A DNA stretch of 64,000 nt, taken from NCBI GenBank assembly GCA_017402445.1, contig JAFPME010000040.1, positions 1 through 64,000 of the forward strand, written 5' to 3'. The notes under the pieces are model-generated. The model ran no database searches and was not told the origin of the DNA. It saw only the letters and a list, made by a program, of their open reading frames with translations. A program made the translations under genes and the position numbers. Position 1 is the stretch's first letter, and each line of letters begins with the position of its first letter. Shown here in pieces: positions 35,461 to 44,456 of this stretch. The stretch comes from Prevotella sp. GTDB taxonomy: Bacteria; Bacteroidota; Bacteroidia; Bacteroidales; Bacteroidaceae.

Positions 35461-36006
35461 ATGGATCTTTCTGGTAACTTGCAATGGTTTCCCATGCGCG
35501 TGACGTACAACAGGGAACTCAAAATCAAGGAGTCGCTCGACGAGCTTGGTGTGGAGAACTTCATACCCATGCACTACGAGCTGGTCGACACGAAGGAAGG
35601 ACGGAAAAGAATGCTCGTTCCGGCAATCCATAACCTCATCTTCGTTCATTCCACGCAGGAGTTCATCACCCATCTGAAAATGACACGCAAAGAGTTTGAA
35701 CCACTGCGCTACATCATCAAGACCTCGTTGGAGAAGACGTCGAGCGTCATCCTGCGCGTTCCCGACCAGCAGATGGAGAACTTCATGCGCGTGGCAACGG
35801 TTCAGGACGAGAGCGTCATGTTCCTCGACTACAAAGACTTCATCGGGAAAGAGGGCCGGAGGGTGCGCATCAACGAGGGCAGTTTCGCCGGAGTGGAAGG
35901 CACCATCAAGCGCATCAAGAAGAACAAGCACGTCGTGGTGCAGATAGAAGGAGTGGCGGCAGTGGCCATCACGTTTGTACCGTCCAATTATTTAAGCTTC
36001 ATATAA
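35461..36006 (+). CDS. NusG-like transcription antiterminator (UpxY type)
   Basis: The 181-residue protein starts MDLSGNLQWFPMRVTYNREL. The inner ATG is chosen because WFPMRVTY is where NusG paralogues begin and the extra upstream codons look like leader. The NGN domain covers residues 1-110 (QWFPMRVTYNRELKIKESL, ENFIPMHYE, MLVPAIHNLIFVHST). A KOW domain follows (GRRVRINEGSFAGVEGTIKRIKKNKHVVVQIEG). Locus-specific NusG paralogues such as UpxY and RfaH let RNA polymerase read through pauses and terminators in long operons. It is the first gene of the locus, 14 bases before clpV, and probably controls it in cis. Confidence 0.85.
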   Translation: MDLSGNLQWFPMRVTYNRELKIKESLDELGVENFIPMHYELVDTKEGRKRMLVPAIHNLIFVHSTQEFITHLKMTRKEFEPLRYIIKTSLEKTSSVILRVPDQQMENFMRVATVQDESVMFLDYKDFIGKEGRRVRINEGSFAGVEGTIKRIKKNKHVVVQIEGVAAVAITFVPSNYLSFI

Positions 36007-36020
36007 AAACTACAAGACCT

Positions 36021-38321
36021 ATGGACAAATACTCTGAAATGTTAGCGAATCTTCCGTTCGACTTGTTGCACATCGCACAGTCGTTTGCCAATGACAACAA
36101 GTCGCCGAAGATAGAGCCGGCACACCTGCTGCGTGCGTTGCTTCACAAGAGTGCCGGACTTGTCGGATTCATCGAGGACACGCTCGATGAGGATTACTAC
36201 TACATGCTCGACTGGGCTGACATGCGCATGAAACAGTGCGACAAGTCACCCTACGGAATGAAGGGAATCGAGCTGTCGAACGACTCTAAGAACGTGGTGA
36301 AGGCCGCGAAGGAGATTGCCGAGGAGAGCGGCCTGGGCGAAATCAATGCCGTCTGCCTGCTGGCAGCACTGGTCATGCCGGGCATTGGCTTCAGTTACGA
36401 ACAGCTGAAGACGCTGCCCCTGCAGGCCGACAAGGTGAAAGCGACGCTCGGTGCAGGTGCGACGGCGGCCAGGCCGACGGGCAGCGCGGGCGCATCGGGC
36501 AGCAGTGCCGTTGCCGGAGCTGGCGGACCGTCGGAATACTGCGTCGCCATGCTCGCCGAAGTGGAAGAGACACCCGTCATCGGCTTCGATAAAGAGGTGC
36601 TGTCCATCGTGGAAATCCTGGCCCGCAAGGACCGTGCGAACATTCTCATCGTGGGCGAAACGGGCGTAGGCAAGACCAGCCTGATCAACAGCATCGTGCA
36701 GCGCATCCGCGACAAGCGCGTGCCTGCCTCGCTGGAGGGCATGCAGCCCTACGAACTCGACCTGATAGCGCTGAGCCAAGGCGTCAGCTACAAGGGCGAG
36801 ATAGAAGACCGCTTCAAGAAAGTAACTGAAGAGCTGCTCAACCAGACGCAACCCGTGCTGGTCATCGAGAACTTCCACCGCGTGGAGGACAAGCAGTCAA
36901 CGCTGAGCGGCATCCTGCCGGGGCTGAAGAAGCTGCTGTCGAAGAACCAGCTGCAGGTGGTCTGCACCGCTACCATCGACGGCTACACGAAGGACATCGA
37001 GAAGGACAAGGAGTTCACGGCGTTCTTCGAGAAAATCACCGTGGAAGAACCTACCGAGGAACAGGCCGTGGACATCATCCGCAGCAAGCGCGAAGGCTAC
37101 GAGCAGTTCCACCATCTGCCCATCGAGGAAAAGGTGCCCATGGAAATCGTCAGGCTGGCTAAGCGCTACATGCCGGACCGCCGGCTGCCGTCGTCTGCGC
37201 TCGACCTGCTCGACCGCGCCATGTCGTCGGTGAAGATAGCCAACGAAATGGCCGACCTGGCAGAGGGCGACACCGCCGCCACCAAGCACTCCGTGCTGGA
37301 GAAAGACGCCGTGCGCGACGTGGTGGCAAAGATGACGGGCATCCCGATGGGAAACATCCAGTCGGAAGAACGCGAGAAGCTGGGCAACGCCGAGGCCATC
37401 CTGCACCAGCGCGTCGTGGGCCAGAACCACGCCATCAAGAGCATTCTCGACGCCATCTTTGAAAGCCGCTCGGGCCTGAACAAGAAAGGACAGCCGATGG
37501 GCTCGTTCTTCTTCCTCGGTCCGACGGGTACCGGTAAGACCGAGTTGGCCAAGTCGCTGGCCAATTTCCTCTTCGACGACGAGACAGCCATGCTGCGCTT
37601 CGACATGTCGGAGTACAAGGAAGAGCACTCGGTAGCGCTGCTCTACGGTGCACCTCCGGGATACGTGGGCTACGAAGAGGGCGGCCTGCTCGTCAACCAG
37701 ATTCGTCAGCATCCCTACTCAGTGGTGTTGTTCGACGAGATTGAGAAGGCTCACAAGTCGGTGTTCGACCTCTTCCTGCAGATACTCGACGAAGGCAAGC
37801 TGCACGACAGGCTGGGCCGCGTGGGCGACTTCTCCAACTCGCTCATCATCTTCACATCGAACATCGGAAGCGACTACATCTTCAAGTCGTTCGGCGAAGG
37901 CGTCGTTCCCACGCACGACAAGCTGCTGGAGGTGATGCAGGGCAGCTTCCGGCCGGAGTTCCTGGCCCGTCTGACCGAGATTGTTCCGTTCTCGCCCATC
38001 ACCGAAGAGATGATTGACCGCATCTTCGACATCCACATCAAGAACCTGCTGAAGACGTTGAACGAGCAGAACATCAAGCTCGTCATCGACGAAACGGCAC
38101 GCAAGTACGTGACGAAGGTCGGTTTCAACGCTCACTACGGCGCGCGTCCCATCCTGGGCATCATCAGAAAGGAGATACGCCGGCCGCTCTCGAAGCTCAT
38201 CATTGCCGGCGACGTGGCTCCGGGCGACACCGTCACGATGAAGTACGACGAGGAGCAGAAGCAGATTCAGTGGGACATCGACTCGCCGGACGAAACGGAA
38301 GCCCCGGCAGCCGAGAGCTGA
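36021..38321 (+). CDS. tssH: Type VI secretion AAA+ ATPase TssH/ClpV-like
   Basis: The 766-residue protein has a Clp-N-like domain (1-145) and a Gly/Ala linker (145-170). AAA1 has Walker A GETGVGKT (212-219) and pore loop SYKGEIEDR. AAA2 has Walker A GPTGTGKT (500-507), pore loop GYVGYEEGG, Walker B VVLFDE (568-573), and a ClpB D2 C-terminal domain. ClpV pulls apart the contracted TssB-TssC sheath for reuse. AAA1 is degenerate: its Walker B reads VLVIEN instead of xDE, and the arginine-finger stretch is EFTAFFE where ClpB has ERRF. The middle domain is nearly absent. AAA1 may bind but not hydrolyse ATP. It is shorter than typical ClpV (about 850-880). Confidence 0.92.
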   Translation: MDKYSEMLANLPFDLLHIAQSFANDNKSPKIEPAHLLRALLHKSAGLVGFIEDTLDEDYYYMLDWADMRMKQCDKSPYGMKGIELSNDSKNVVKAAKEIAEESGLGEINAVCLLAALVMPGIGFSYEQLKTLPLQADKVKATLGAGATAARPTGSAGASGSSAVAGAGGPSEYCVAMLAEVEETPVIGFDKEVLSIVEILARKDRANILIVGETGVGKTSLINSIVQRIRDKRVPASLEGMQPYELDLIALSQGVSYKGEIEDRFKKVTEELLNQTQPVLVIENFHRVEDKQSTLSGILPGLKKLLSKNQLQVVCTATIDGYTKDIEKDKEFTAFFEKITVEEPTEEQAVDIIRSKREGYEQFHHLPIEEKVPMEIVRLAKRYMPDRRLPSSALDLLDRAMSSVKIANEMADLAEGDTAATKHSVLEKDAVRDVVAKMTGIPMGNIQSEEREKLGNAEAILHQRVVGQNHAIKSILDAIFESRSGLNKKGQPMGSFFFLGPTGTGKTELAKSLANFLFDDETAMLRFDMSEYKEEHSVALLYGAPPGYVGYEEGGLLVNQIRQHPYSVVLFDEIEKAHKSVFDLFLQILDEGKLHDRLGRVGDFSNSLIIFTSNIGSDYIFKSFGEGVVPTHDKLLEVMQGSFRPEFLARLTEIVPFSPITEEMIDRIFDIHIKNLLKTLNEQNIKLVIDETARKYVTKVGFNAHYGARPILGIIRKEIRRPLSKLIIAGDVAPGDTVTMKYDEEQKQIQWDIDSPDETEAPAAES

Positions 38322-38424
38322 GAACCAGGAGCGGTGAGCAGGATGTGACTTTCATCCGTACCTCTTCCACCCTACTCTACACCTTAAACAAAAACACATT
38401 CATTAACAATAATCATCAATAACT

Positions 38425-38880
38425 ATGGCAAGAAAGACTGTTATTACCAAGGTGCTCGACGTGGATGCACAAGACGGCATCATCGAGTTCCCGCAAAACC
38501 GAACGCTGTATGCCGACCAGTTCACTGACGAGGCTCCGAACACCGACGACGACCGCGAAGGCTTCAAACCGAAAAACATGAAAGAGGTCTTCGAGCACTA
38601 CCAGCCCAGCAAGAAGGGCGTGACACTGGAGACCGAAGAAGGCGGCGCTGTCTATGAAGACTTCGACTTCAAGCAAATCAAGGACTTCGAGGATGAGCAG
38701 CTCATCGAACAGAGCGACCTGATGGGTGCGGCCAAAGGCAAGATTGACGCCTACAATTCGGTCATCCGTCAGCTGGAGAAGAACAAGACACTGCGCAACA
38801 CACTCAAGGACGAAGCAGCCCGCGGCAACCTGAAGAGCGCGCTGAAGGCCCTGCTGGCAGAGCTCGACGAGGCTGATTAA
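38425..38880 (+). CDS. tssB: Type VI sheath small subunit TssB
   Basis: The 151-residue protein pairs with TssC to build the contractile sheath. FKPKNMKEVFEHYQPS lies near residue 47. The helical C-terminal part has EQSDLMGAAKGKIDAYNSVIRQLEKNKTLRNTLKD, matching the Bacteroidetes TssB (VipA/IglA) pattern in which this helix is followed by a short tail. Position directly before TssC supports the call. A 104-base gap precedes it, with no obvious promoter. Confidence 0.88.
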   Translation: MARKTVITKVLDVDAQDGIIEFPQNRTLYADQFTDEAPNTDDDREGFKPKNMKEVFEHYQPSKKGVTLETEEGGAVYEDFDFKQIKDFEDEQLIEQSDLMGAAKGKIDAYNSVIRQLEKNKTLRNTLKDEAARGNLKSALKALLAELDEAD

Positions 38881-38916
38881 CTGTAGTACGAACCTAACTA
38901 AAAAGAGAAAAAGAAT

Positions 38917-40299
38917 ATGGCAGCAGAAGAACAAAAGAAAGAAGCACTGGGCGAACCCGTAGCGCTTCGTGAAAGAGAAAAAATAGAAGATCCCGCGGCC
39001 CTGCTTCAGCAAAGTCTTGACGGACTGAACAAGTTCGGCGGATTCCAGATGGTGAAGGGCCTCATCAAGGGAGTGGAGAACATGGACCCGCGCCGCAAGG
39101 CAGTGAAGAACATCTTCCTCTCGGACGCAGCCTACGCAGACAGCCGTCAGAAACTGAAGAACGAACTGGAGCTGTGGGTGAACATCCTCGAAAGCGGCGG
39201 CACCGACCCCATGCAGATCATCGACTCGTGCAAGGCAAAACGCGACAAGGCTGAGCAGAACCTGAAGTCGAACCTCTTCAACGTGCACGAGGAAATCAAA
39301 AAGCTGGAGGTGACCTACCGCTCGCTCGATTCCTTCTTTGCCAACGCCGGACAGGGCAAGATTGACTGCATCACGCTGATGAACGTCAACAAAGAGGAGC
39401 TGGAATACCACGACTCGGAGGACACACTGGCCATCCGTGACGAGATGGAGCGCTACTACGACCGCCTGAGCCTGAAGAACAACTACAGCCTGCTGGTCGT
39501 CCCCGGCTATCTGGGCGATGCCAACACCATCCGTATGTGGGCCGATACGGCCTACCGCAACAAGGTGATGATGATCACCGACTTTAAGGACAGCCAGAAC
39601 TTCAGCATGCTCAAGGACGAACTCGACGACGCCAACCTGCAAGGACAGGACGCGAAACTGGCCAATGTCGTCATGACATGCAACTACCTGCTGGGACGCA
39701 AGAAGTCGGAACTGGCCGACGAGGACGACGATCTCTACATACCCGCCTCGGCAGCACTGGCCGGACGCATGACCAACACCGACGAGATTGTCATCGCACA
39801 GGGCGCAGCCGGAAAGAAATACGGCACGCTGAGCAACGTGAAGGGAGCCCGACTCGACCTCCGCAAGTCGGAGATAGCTGCGCTCATCGACCAGGGCGTC
39901 ATCCCCATGGTGGAGGAAGACGGCCGCACGATGGCTTTCTCGAACCGCTCGCTCTACAACGGTGCCACCATCGGACTGCAGGAATATCCGATCGTCCGCG
40001 TGTTCGACTGGATCGGAAAAGTGTTCCAGAACTTCTTCAACGACGAGGCGTTCATCAACTGGAACTCGTCCGTGAAGGCTGAGCTGCAGCAGGCCGTGCA
40101 CGACTTCCTGAGCGACTACAAGGGCCCGGGCAAGCTGATTGAGAACTACAACCTCAAGAACATCAACCAAGATCCGAAGACAAAGGACATCAAGATTGAG
40201 GTCGAACTGAAACCGTTCTTCGCAGCGAAGAACTTCTTCATCGAGCTGACCGGACACAACGGACAGGCCGGTGTGGAATGGGATCAGAACGTTCAGTAA
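38917..40299 (+). CDS. tssC: Type VI sheath large subunit TssC
   Basis: The 460-residue protein has a helical N-terminal handshake region to about residue 170. The conserved sheath core has YSLLVVPGYLGDANTIRMWADTAYRNKVMMITDF and DDLYIPASAALAGRMTNTDEI, and ends with an NFFIELTGHNGQAGVEWDQNV C-terminus typical of VipB/IglB-like proteins of Bacteroidetes. It forms the sheath that contracts to fire the Hcp tube and is the substrate remodelled by ClpV. Confidence 0.92.
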   Translation: MAAEEQKKEALGEPVALREREKIEDPAALLQQSLDGLNKFGGFQMVKGLIKGVENMDPRRKAVKNIFLSDAAYADSRQKLKNELELWVNILESGGTDPMQIIDSCKAKRDKAEQNLKSNLFNVHEEIKKLEVTYRSLDSFFANAGQGKIDCITLMNVNKEELEYHDSEDTLAIRDEMERYYDRLSLKNNYSLLVVPGYLGDANTIRMWADTAYRNKVMMITDFKDSQNFSMLKDELDDANLQGQDAKLANVVMTCNYLLGRKKSELADEDDDLYIPASAALAGRMTNTDEIVIAQGAAGKKYGTLSNVKGARLDLRKSEIAALIDQGVIPMVEEDGRTMAFSNRSLYNGATIGLQEYPIVRVFDWIGKVFQNFFNDEAFINWNSSVKAELQQAVHDFLSDYKGPGKLIENYNLKNINQDPKTKDIKIEVELKPFFAAKNFFIELTGHNGQAGVEWDQNVQ

Positions 40300-40357
40300 C
40301 CGCAACTTATTATTTCAACATCATTTTTATTTATTAACCCTTTAAACCAATACAATT

Positions 40358-40765
40358 ATGGCATCAACAAGAACTGTTACGCTGAACGCTGACGGCATCG
40401 CCGAGCGCGAGGTAATGTATGTACGTTATGAACTGAATCAGCAGACCGACGTGGAAGGACAGCCCACCGGCACCACACGCGGCGGAAAGATTCACTTCAA
40501 GGTAAAGTCGAACGACGACGGAAACACTGACCTGCTGGAGTGGATGTGCGACACCTACATGGCTAAGAGCGGAACCATCTCATGGCCCAACCGTCAGGGC
40601 GGCGAGATGAAGCATCTCGACTTCAAGGAGGGCTATATGGTGGAATACGCTGAGACCTACGACAACAAGAACGAGGTTCAGCAGTACGAGGAGTTCACCA
40701 TCTCGGCCAAGGAAATCAGCATCGGCAACGCTCGTCACAACAACCGCTGGACAATCGACAACTAA
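40358..40765 (+). CDS. tssD: Type VI tube protein Hcp/TssD (copy 1)
   Basis: The 135-residue protein is of the Bacteroidetes Hcp family. ELNQQTDVEGQPTGTTRGGKIHFKV, DLLEWMCDTYMAKSGTISW, and a C-terminal FTISAKEISIGNARHNNRW match the conserved strands of that family. Hexameric rings stack into the inner tube and can carry effectors in the lumen. It is followed by a strong hairpin and a second, diverged Hcp. Confidence 0.92.
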   Translation: MASTRTVTLNADGIAEREVMYVRYELNQQTDVEGQPTGTTRGGKIHFKVKSNDDGNTDLLEWMCDTYMAKSGTISWPNRQGGEMKHLDFKEGYMVEYAETYDNKNEVQQYEEFTISAKEISIGNARHNNRWTIDN

Positions 40766-40775
40766 TACACACAAA

Positions 40776-40811
40776 AAGGTTTCGGGGCTGACAAACGATC
40801 CCCGAAACCTT
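40776..40811 (+). terminator. Perfect 12-bp hairpin between the two hcp genes
   Basis: AAGGTTTCGGGG (40776-40787) and CCCCGAAACCTT (40800-40811) are exact reverse complements around a 12-base loop. It begins 11 bases after the first hcp stop, and ACACCTTATTTTATATATATA follows. It could be a partial terminator or an mRNA stabiliser giving high Hcp yield, with read-through aided by the NusG-like protein. Confidence 0.7.
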
Positions 40812-40834
40812 ACACCTTATTTTATATATATACT

Positions 40835-41242
40835 ATGGCACTACAAGGAAAAGTCGTCATTATGGGGAAAAGCTACGGCGTCGTGCAGGCTCAGTACGAG
40901 TTCTCGCAAACCGTAGACCAGACCAACAAGCCTACATCGCGCACCCGGGGTGGCACCATTACCTTCGTCATGCCCACCACCAACGACGAGGACCAGATGT
41001 TCTACAGGTGGATGTTCAACAAGACAGAGGTGAAAAGCGGCGTCTTCACCTTCACGGTGTGGACACATAACAACCGACGCAGCTACAAGACAGTGGCCTT
41101 CACCAATGCCTACTGTGTAGGTCTGAAAGACTATTTCAACGATTCCGACAGCAAACTGATGTACACTACCGTCACCATCGTGGCCGAGTCCATCACCGTC
41201 GGACGTCTCGACCTGGCCGTGTTCCACAACGAGTGGACGTAG
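40835..41242 (+). CDS. tssD: Type VI tube protein Hcp/TssD (copy 2)
   Basis: The 135-residue paralogue of the preceding gene shares the layout YEFSQTVDQTNKPTSRTRGGTITFV, FYRWMFNKTEVKSGVFTF and a final ESITVGRLDLAVFHNEW. Identity to copy 1 is low by eye (about a quarter to a third). It may form mixed tubes, a cap ring next to VgrG, or an adaptor for particular cargo. The VgrG gene follows after 44 bases. Confidence 0.88.
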   Translation: MALQGKVVIMGKSYGVVQAQYEFSQTVDQTNKPTSRTRGGTITFVMPTTNDEDQMFYRWMFNKTEVKSGVFTFTVWTHNNRRSYKTVAFTNAYCVGLKDYFNDSDSKLMYTTVTIVAESITVGRLDLAVFHNEWT

Positions 41243-41286
41243 TTACGGCAACCATCATTCAAAAACATTTCAGAGACTTTCGCCCC

Positions 41287-43527
41287 ATGTCTATCTCAGT
41301 CAAAAACATTTCCGTCAGCATTGCTGGCATACGCTCCAACAGATTCAACATAGAACTGTCGGGAGACAAATTCTCCTTGGCCAACTTCGTCATCACGGAG
41401 CGCCTGCTTGACCACTGCAGGCTTAGTTTCAACCTTATCAAGGCGCCCGACGAGTCCATCGGTGACACTCAGTTCCAAGTCTGTGCCGACATCATCGGCA
41501 AGGAAGTAACGCTATTCCTTGAGACTGACAACATGGAAAACGAAATCCAAGGATTCAGCAGCGGCGACCAGAATGCAGACATCGAGTTCAAGGGATTCAT
41601 CTGCAACGCTTCCGCCTCGCGCGCAAGCAACGCCCAGTACGCCATCAGCGTAGAAGCAGTGAGCTGGGACGGCCAGCTCGATGACAGCCCGGATGTCATG
41701 CATTACAATAACGAGAGCCAGACGCTGGGACAGATTGTGGAGAACGAACTGATGTTCGCAGAGAAACTGGAATCGGAGGTTGAACCGATGTTCGATGAGG
41801 CTTCTGAGCCACTGAACTACTGTGTGAAATGGAATGAGACGACCTGGGGCTTCATCCGACGGCTGGCCATCCGCCACGGTGAGTGGCTCTTCAGCGACGG
41901 CAGGAAGCTCTACTTCGGCCGATTGCCTGAAAAAGAGCAGGTGAAGCTGTTCTATCCCAGCCGGGACCTGACGGACTACGGCGCCAGTCTGAGTGTGAAT
42001 CACCTGAACTATGCTCAGATCATCTTGTCTGACCATCAGGTCTATGCAAAGAACAATATATGGGGCAACTACCGTGAAGCGAAAAACGACAAGATGACCG
42101 ATGTGCTGAACAACCTGAACGAAGCGGCTTTCGAAGCATCTAACGAGAACTTCCAGCGACTGACCATCGAGTCGCTCGTGGGCAGTGGCATGAAATGGGA
42201 GTTCAACGGCACATCAGAGCATCTTGACATCATGCAGACACCTCAGGCGAAAGGTCGTAAGGCATCGTTACTTAACTATCAGGGATCATCTTCGTGCTCC
42301 AGGCTGAGCGTCGGATGCAAGCTGACCATCGTGGACAACTATATCACTGACGCGCAATCGAACACAAAGAGTGACGTTCCTCAGGACGAGATACTCATCA
42401 CATCGGTGGTGCACATATTCTCCAATGACGAAACCTACGAGAACACTTTCAACGGACTGGCCGCAGCCACACAATATCCACCTTATGCAAACCCCGCAGC
42501 AGTGCCGAGGGCATTTCCTTGCTGCGGATGGGTTGCCGACAACAGGGATCCGGAACGCATGGGACGCGTCAGAGTCGCGTTTGAACCCGAAATACTGAAA
42601 AAGCTGAACGGACACATTGACGCGGGGATGACGCCGTGGATACGCGTCGTACAACCCTACACTTTCGTCAGGGGCCGCGGTGCTTACCTCATCCCGGAAA
42701 AGAACATCCAAGTGCTTGTGGACTTTGAAGGAGGGAATGCCGAAATGCCGTATGTGCGCGGCTGCCTCTATGCTTCCAGCCATGATAACGACGGTCCCGT
42801 AATGACTGCGGGCTCCGAAGACACCAGTGCCGAGTATCTCCATGAGGCACCCGACCGGAACTGGACCAGCAGCGAGAACGTTGAAAACAACGAAGTAAAG
42901 GCACTGAGGACAAAAAGCGGGCACACCATAGAAATTCATGACAAGGGACCGAAAGGAATGTTCAACCACGAAGGCTATATCCGAATCTACAATGCCCACA
43001 AGCCACATTACGAAATCTTGCTTTCTTCCGACCGCAACCTCATCAAACTGAGATCGGAGGGCAACATCGAGCTGGATGCCGCAAATGACATCATCATGAA
43101 GGCCGGCAATGACATGAAGATAACAGTCGGTAATGACCACAGCACAGAGGCGAAGCATGACATCAAAGAAAATGCCCACAACGAACTTAGCTCACACTCC
43201 GACAAGAACATGTTCCTTGACACAGGTAGCGAACTGCACGTCTTCGCTCAGGAGAATATGTTCCAAGCGACGTATGCGGACTATACACTGACCGTGGAAG
43301 GGAACCAGAAAACAAACATAACGAAGAATCTTACCATCGATGTACATGAAAGCATGGACATGGCCGTCACCAACAACATGGAGACAGCTGCCATGAACAT
43401 GAACTTACAGGCACAGAACGAAATGAGACAATACTCAGTAACCCATAATATAAGCGCAACTAACTCAATAGCCGTATCGGCAACGTCAAGCATTGACCTG
43501 AAAGCAATGATCATAAAGGAGAATTGA
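41287..43527 (+). CDS. tssI: Type VI spike protein VgrG/TssI
   Basis: The 746-residue protein starts at the ATG MSISVKNISVSIAG. A GTG at 41233 would overlap the hcp gene and is less likely. A gp27-like base (residues 1-390) includes WNETTWGFIRRLAIRHGEWLF. The gp5-like OB fold begins CCGWVADNRDPERMGRVRV. A long beta-helix follows, with repeats of the type NIELDAANDIIMKAGNDMKITVGNDHSTEA, ending in a tail of short polar and hydrophobic repeats. It forms the needle tip on which the PAAR-like protein and effectors sit. No extra effector domain is fused. Confidence 0.93.
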   Translation: MSISVKNISVSIAGIRSNRFNIELSGDKFSLANFVITERLLDHCRLSFNLIKAPDESIGDTQFQVCADIIGKEVTLFLETDNMENEIQGFSSGDQNADIEFKGFICNASASRASNAQYAISVEAVSWDGQLDDSPDVMHYNNESQTLGQIVENELMFAEKLESEVEPMFDEASEPLNYCVKWNETTWGFIRRLAIRHGEWLFSDGRKLYFGRLPEKEQVKLFYPSRDLTDYGASLSVNHLNYAQIILSDHQVYAKNNIWGNYREAKNDKMTDVLNNLNEAAFEASNENFQRLTIESLVGSGMKWEFNGTSEHLDIMQTPQAKGRKASLLNYQGSSSCSRLSVGCKLTIVDNYITDAQSNTKSDVPQDEILITSVVHIFSNDETYENTFNGLAAATQYPPYANPAAVPRAFPCCGWVADNRDPERMGRVRVAFEPEILKKLNGHIDAGMTPWIRVVQPYTFVRGRGAYLIPEKNIQVLVDFEGGNAEMPYVRGCLYASSHDNDGPVMTAGSEDTSAEYLHEAPDRNWTSSENVENNEVKALRTKSGHTIEIHDKGPKGMFNHEGYIRIYNAHKPHYEILLSSDRNLIKLRSEGNIELDAANDIIMKAGNDMKITVGNDHSTEAKHDIKENAHNELSSHSDKNMFLDTGSELHVFAQENMFQATYADYTLTVEGNQKTNITKNLTIDVHESMDMAVTNNMETAAMNMNLQAQNEMRQYSVTHNISATNSIAVSATSSIDLKAMIIKEN

Positions 43528-43537
43528 CCTTCAAAGC

Positions 43538-44449
43538 ATGAATGACAACTGGGAAGACAAGTTTGCAGCCTACGACATCGGACTGCCGAAGTCGAATGGC
43601 ACCAGCTCTAACGATGCCACAGACATTGTCAGTGAAGTCGCGCCCCCTATTTTTTTACAGGATGAGCAAGTCGTTAGCTCCATAAAACCAGAAACGGTCA
43701 AAGCAGACAAATCCGTTCAGAGAATTCAGACCAAGCGGTACATGGACTTTCCTGAAACGGGAAATATGGACCTGACGGCTGCTGACTTGCAGCAAATGTC
43801 AATCCATCAAGAGAATTACAAGAGAGTGATAGGTGAGATGTACAATCAGGCATTGAAGATGTCAGCACCTGATACATCTTTGCGATTGCCCAAGGGGTTA
43901 CGTACTATCGTACAACATCTCGGAGACATTGTTCATGTCATCACAGCCACTAAGGCGATAATCGATACCTATTTGGACATAAGTATAGAGTCTCTTTTCC
44001 AATCAATTGAAGAAAACGGTCTTAAATCCAGTGTCACCTGTTTTGGCAGGTTGCTTGAGGCAAACGCTCCGACCTTGCAAGCAGGACTTAATGACATCAG
44101 TAGCATGATGGATGGTGTTTACGAACGTCCCAGTGCCAACCTCAGGACACGCATTGTAAAGGGGCAGTCTACCGTGCTTTTGACGTACGCCGTCCAGCAG
44201 GCAGAAGCTTTAGCACACACGATAGACGCCTTCCCCTTGGAGAACGGCGACCTGCTTCTGCTCAGCATGATAGCAGGAAAAGGCGACATAGACATCATGA
44301 CATCGATTGACAAGACGATGTGCATGGCTAACAGCGCACAGGTCCTTACGGCTGACGCTCCGACCATGCTCAAAGCCATTCAAGAAAACAACCAGAAGAC
44401 GATATGCCTTCTTCAACAACGTTTAATAGAAGTACGAGCCCAATCCTAA
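43538..44449 (+). CDS. Hypothetical protein of the spike module
   Basis: The 303-residue protein lies between VgrG and the PAAR-like gene, 10 bases after VgrG. Residues 1-75 look disordered (Ser, Asp, Pro-rich). The rest is helical (LPKGLRTIVQHLGDIVHVITATKAI, VLLTYAVQQAEALAHTIDAF, DLLLLSMIAGKGDIDIM). No domain is recognised. Position suggests an adaptor or chaperone that loads an effector onto VgrG or PAAR. Base composition from here to about 48.3 kb is more AT-rich than the flanking sheath genes. Confidence 0.6.
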   Translation: MNDNWEDKFAAYDIGLPKSNGTSSNDATDIVSEVAPPIFLQDEQVVSSIKPETVKADKSVQRIQTKRYMDFPETGNMDLTAADLQQMSIHQENYKRVIGEMYNQALKMSAPDTSLRLPKGLRTIVQHLGDIVHVITATKAIIDTYLDISIESLFQSIEENGLKSSVTCFGRLLEANAPTLQAGLNDISSMMDGVYERPSANLRTRIVKGQSTVLLTYAVQQAEALAHTIDAFPLENGDLLLLSMIAGKGDIDIMTSIDKTMCMANSAQVLTADAPTMLKAIQENNQKTICLLQQRLIEVRAQS

Positions 44450-44456
44450 AAATAAA

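Noticed and set aside
38416..40305. Long antisense frame opposite tssB and tssC
   Set aside because: It mirrors the codon pattern of the plus-strand genes, spans two of them and has no protein-like motifs.
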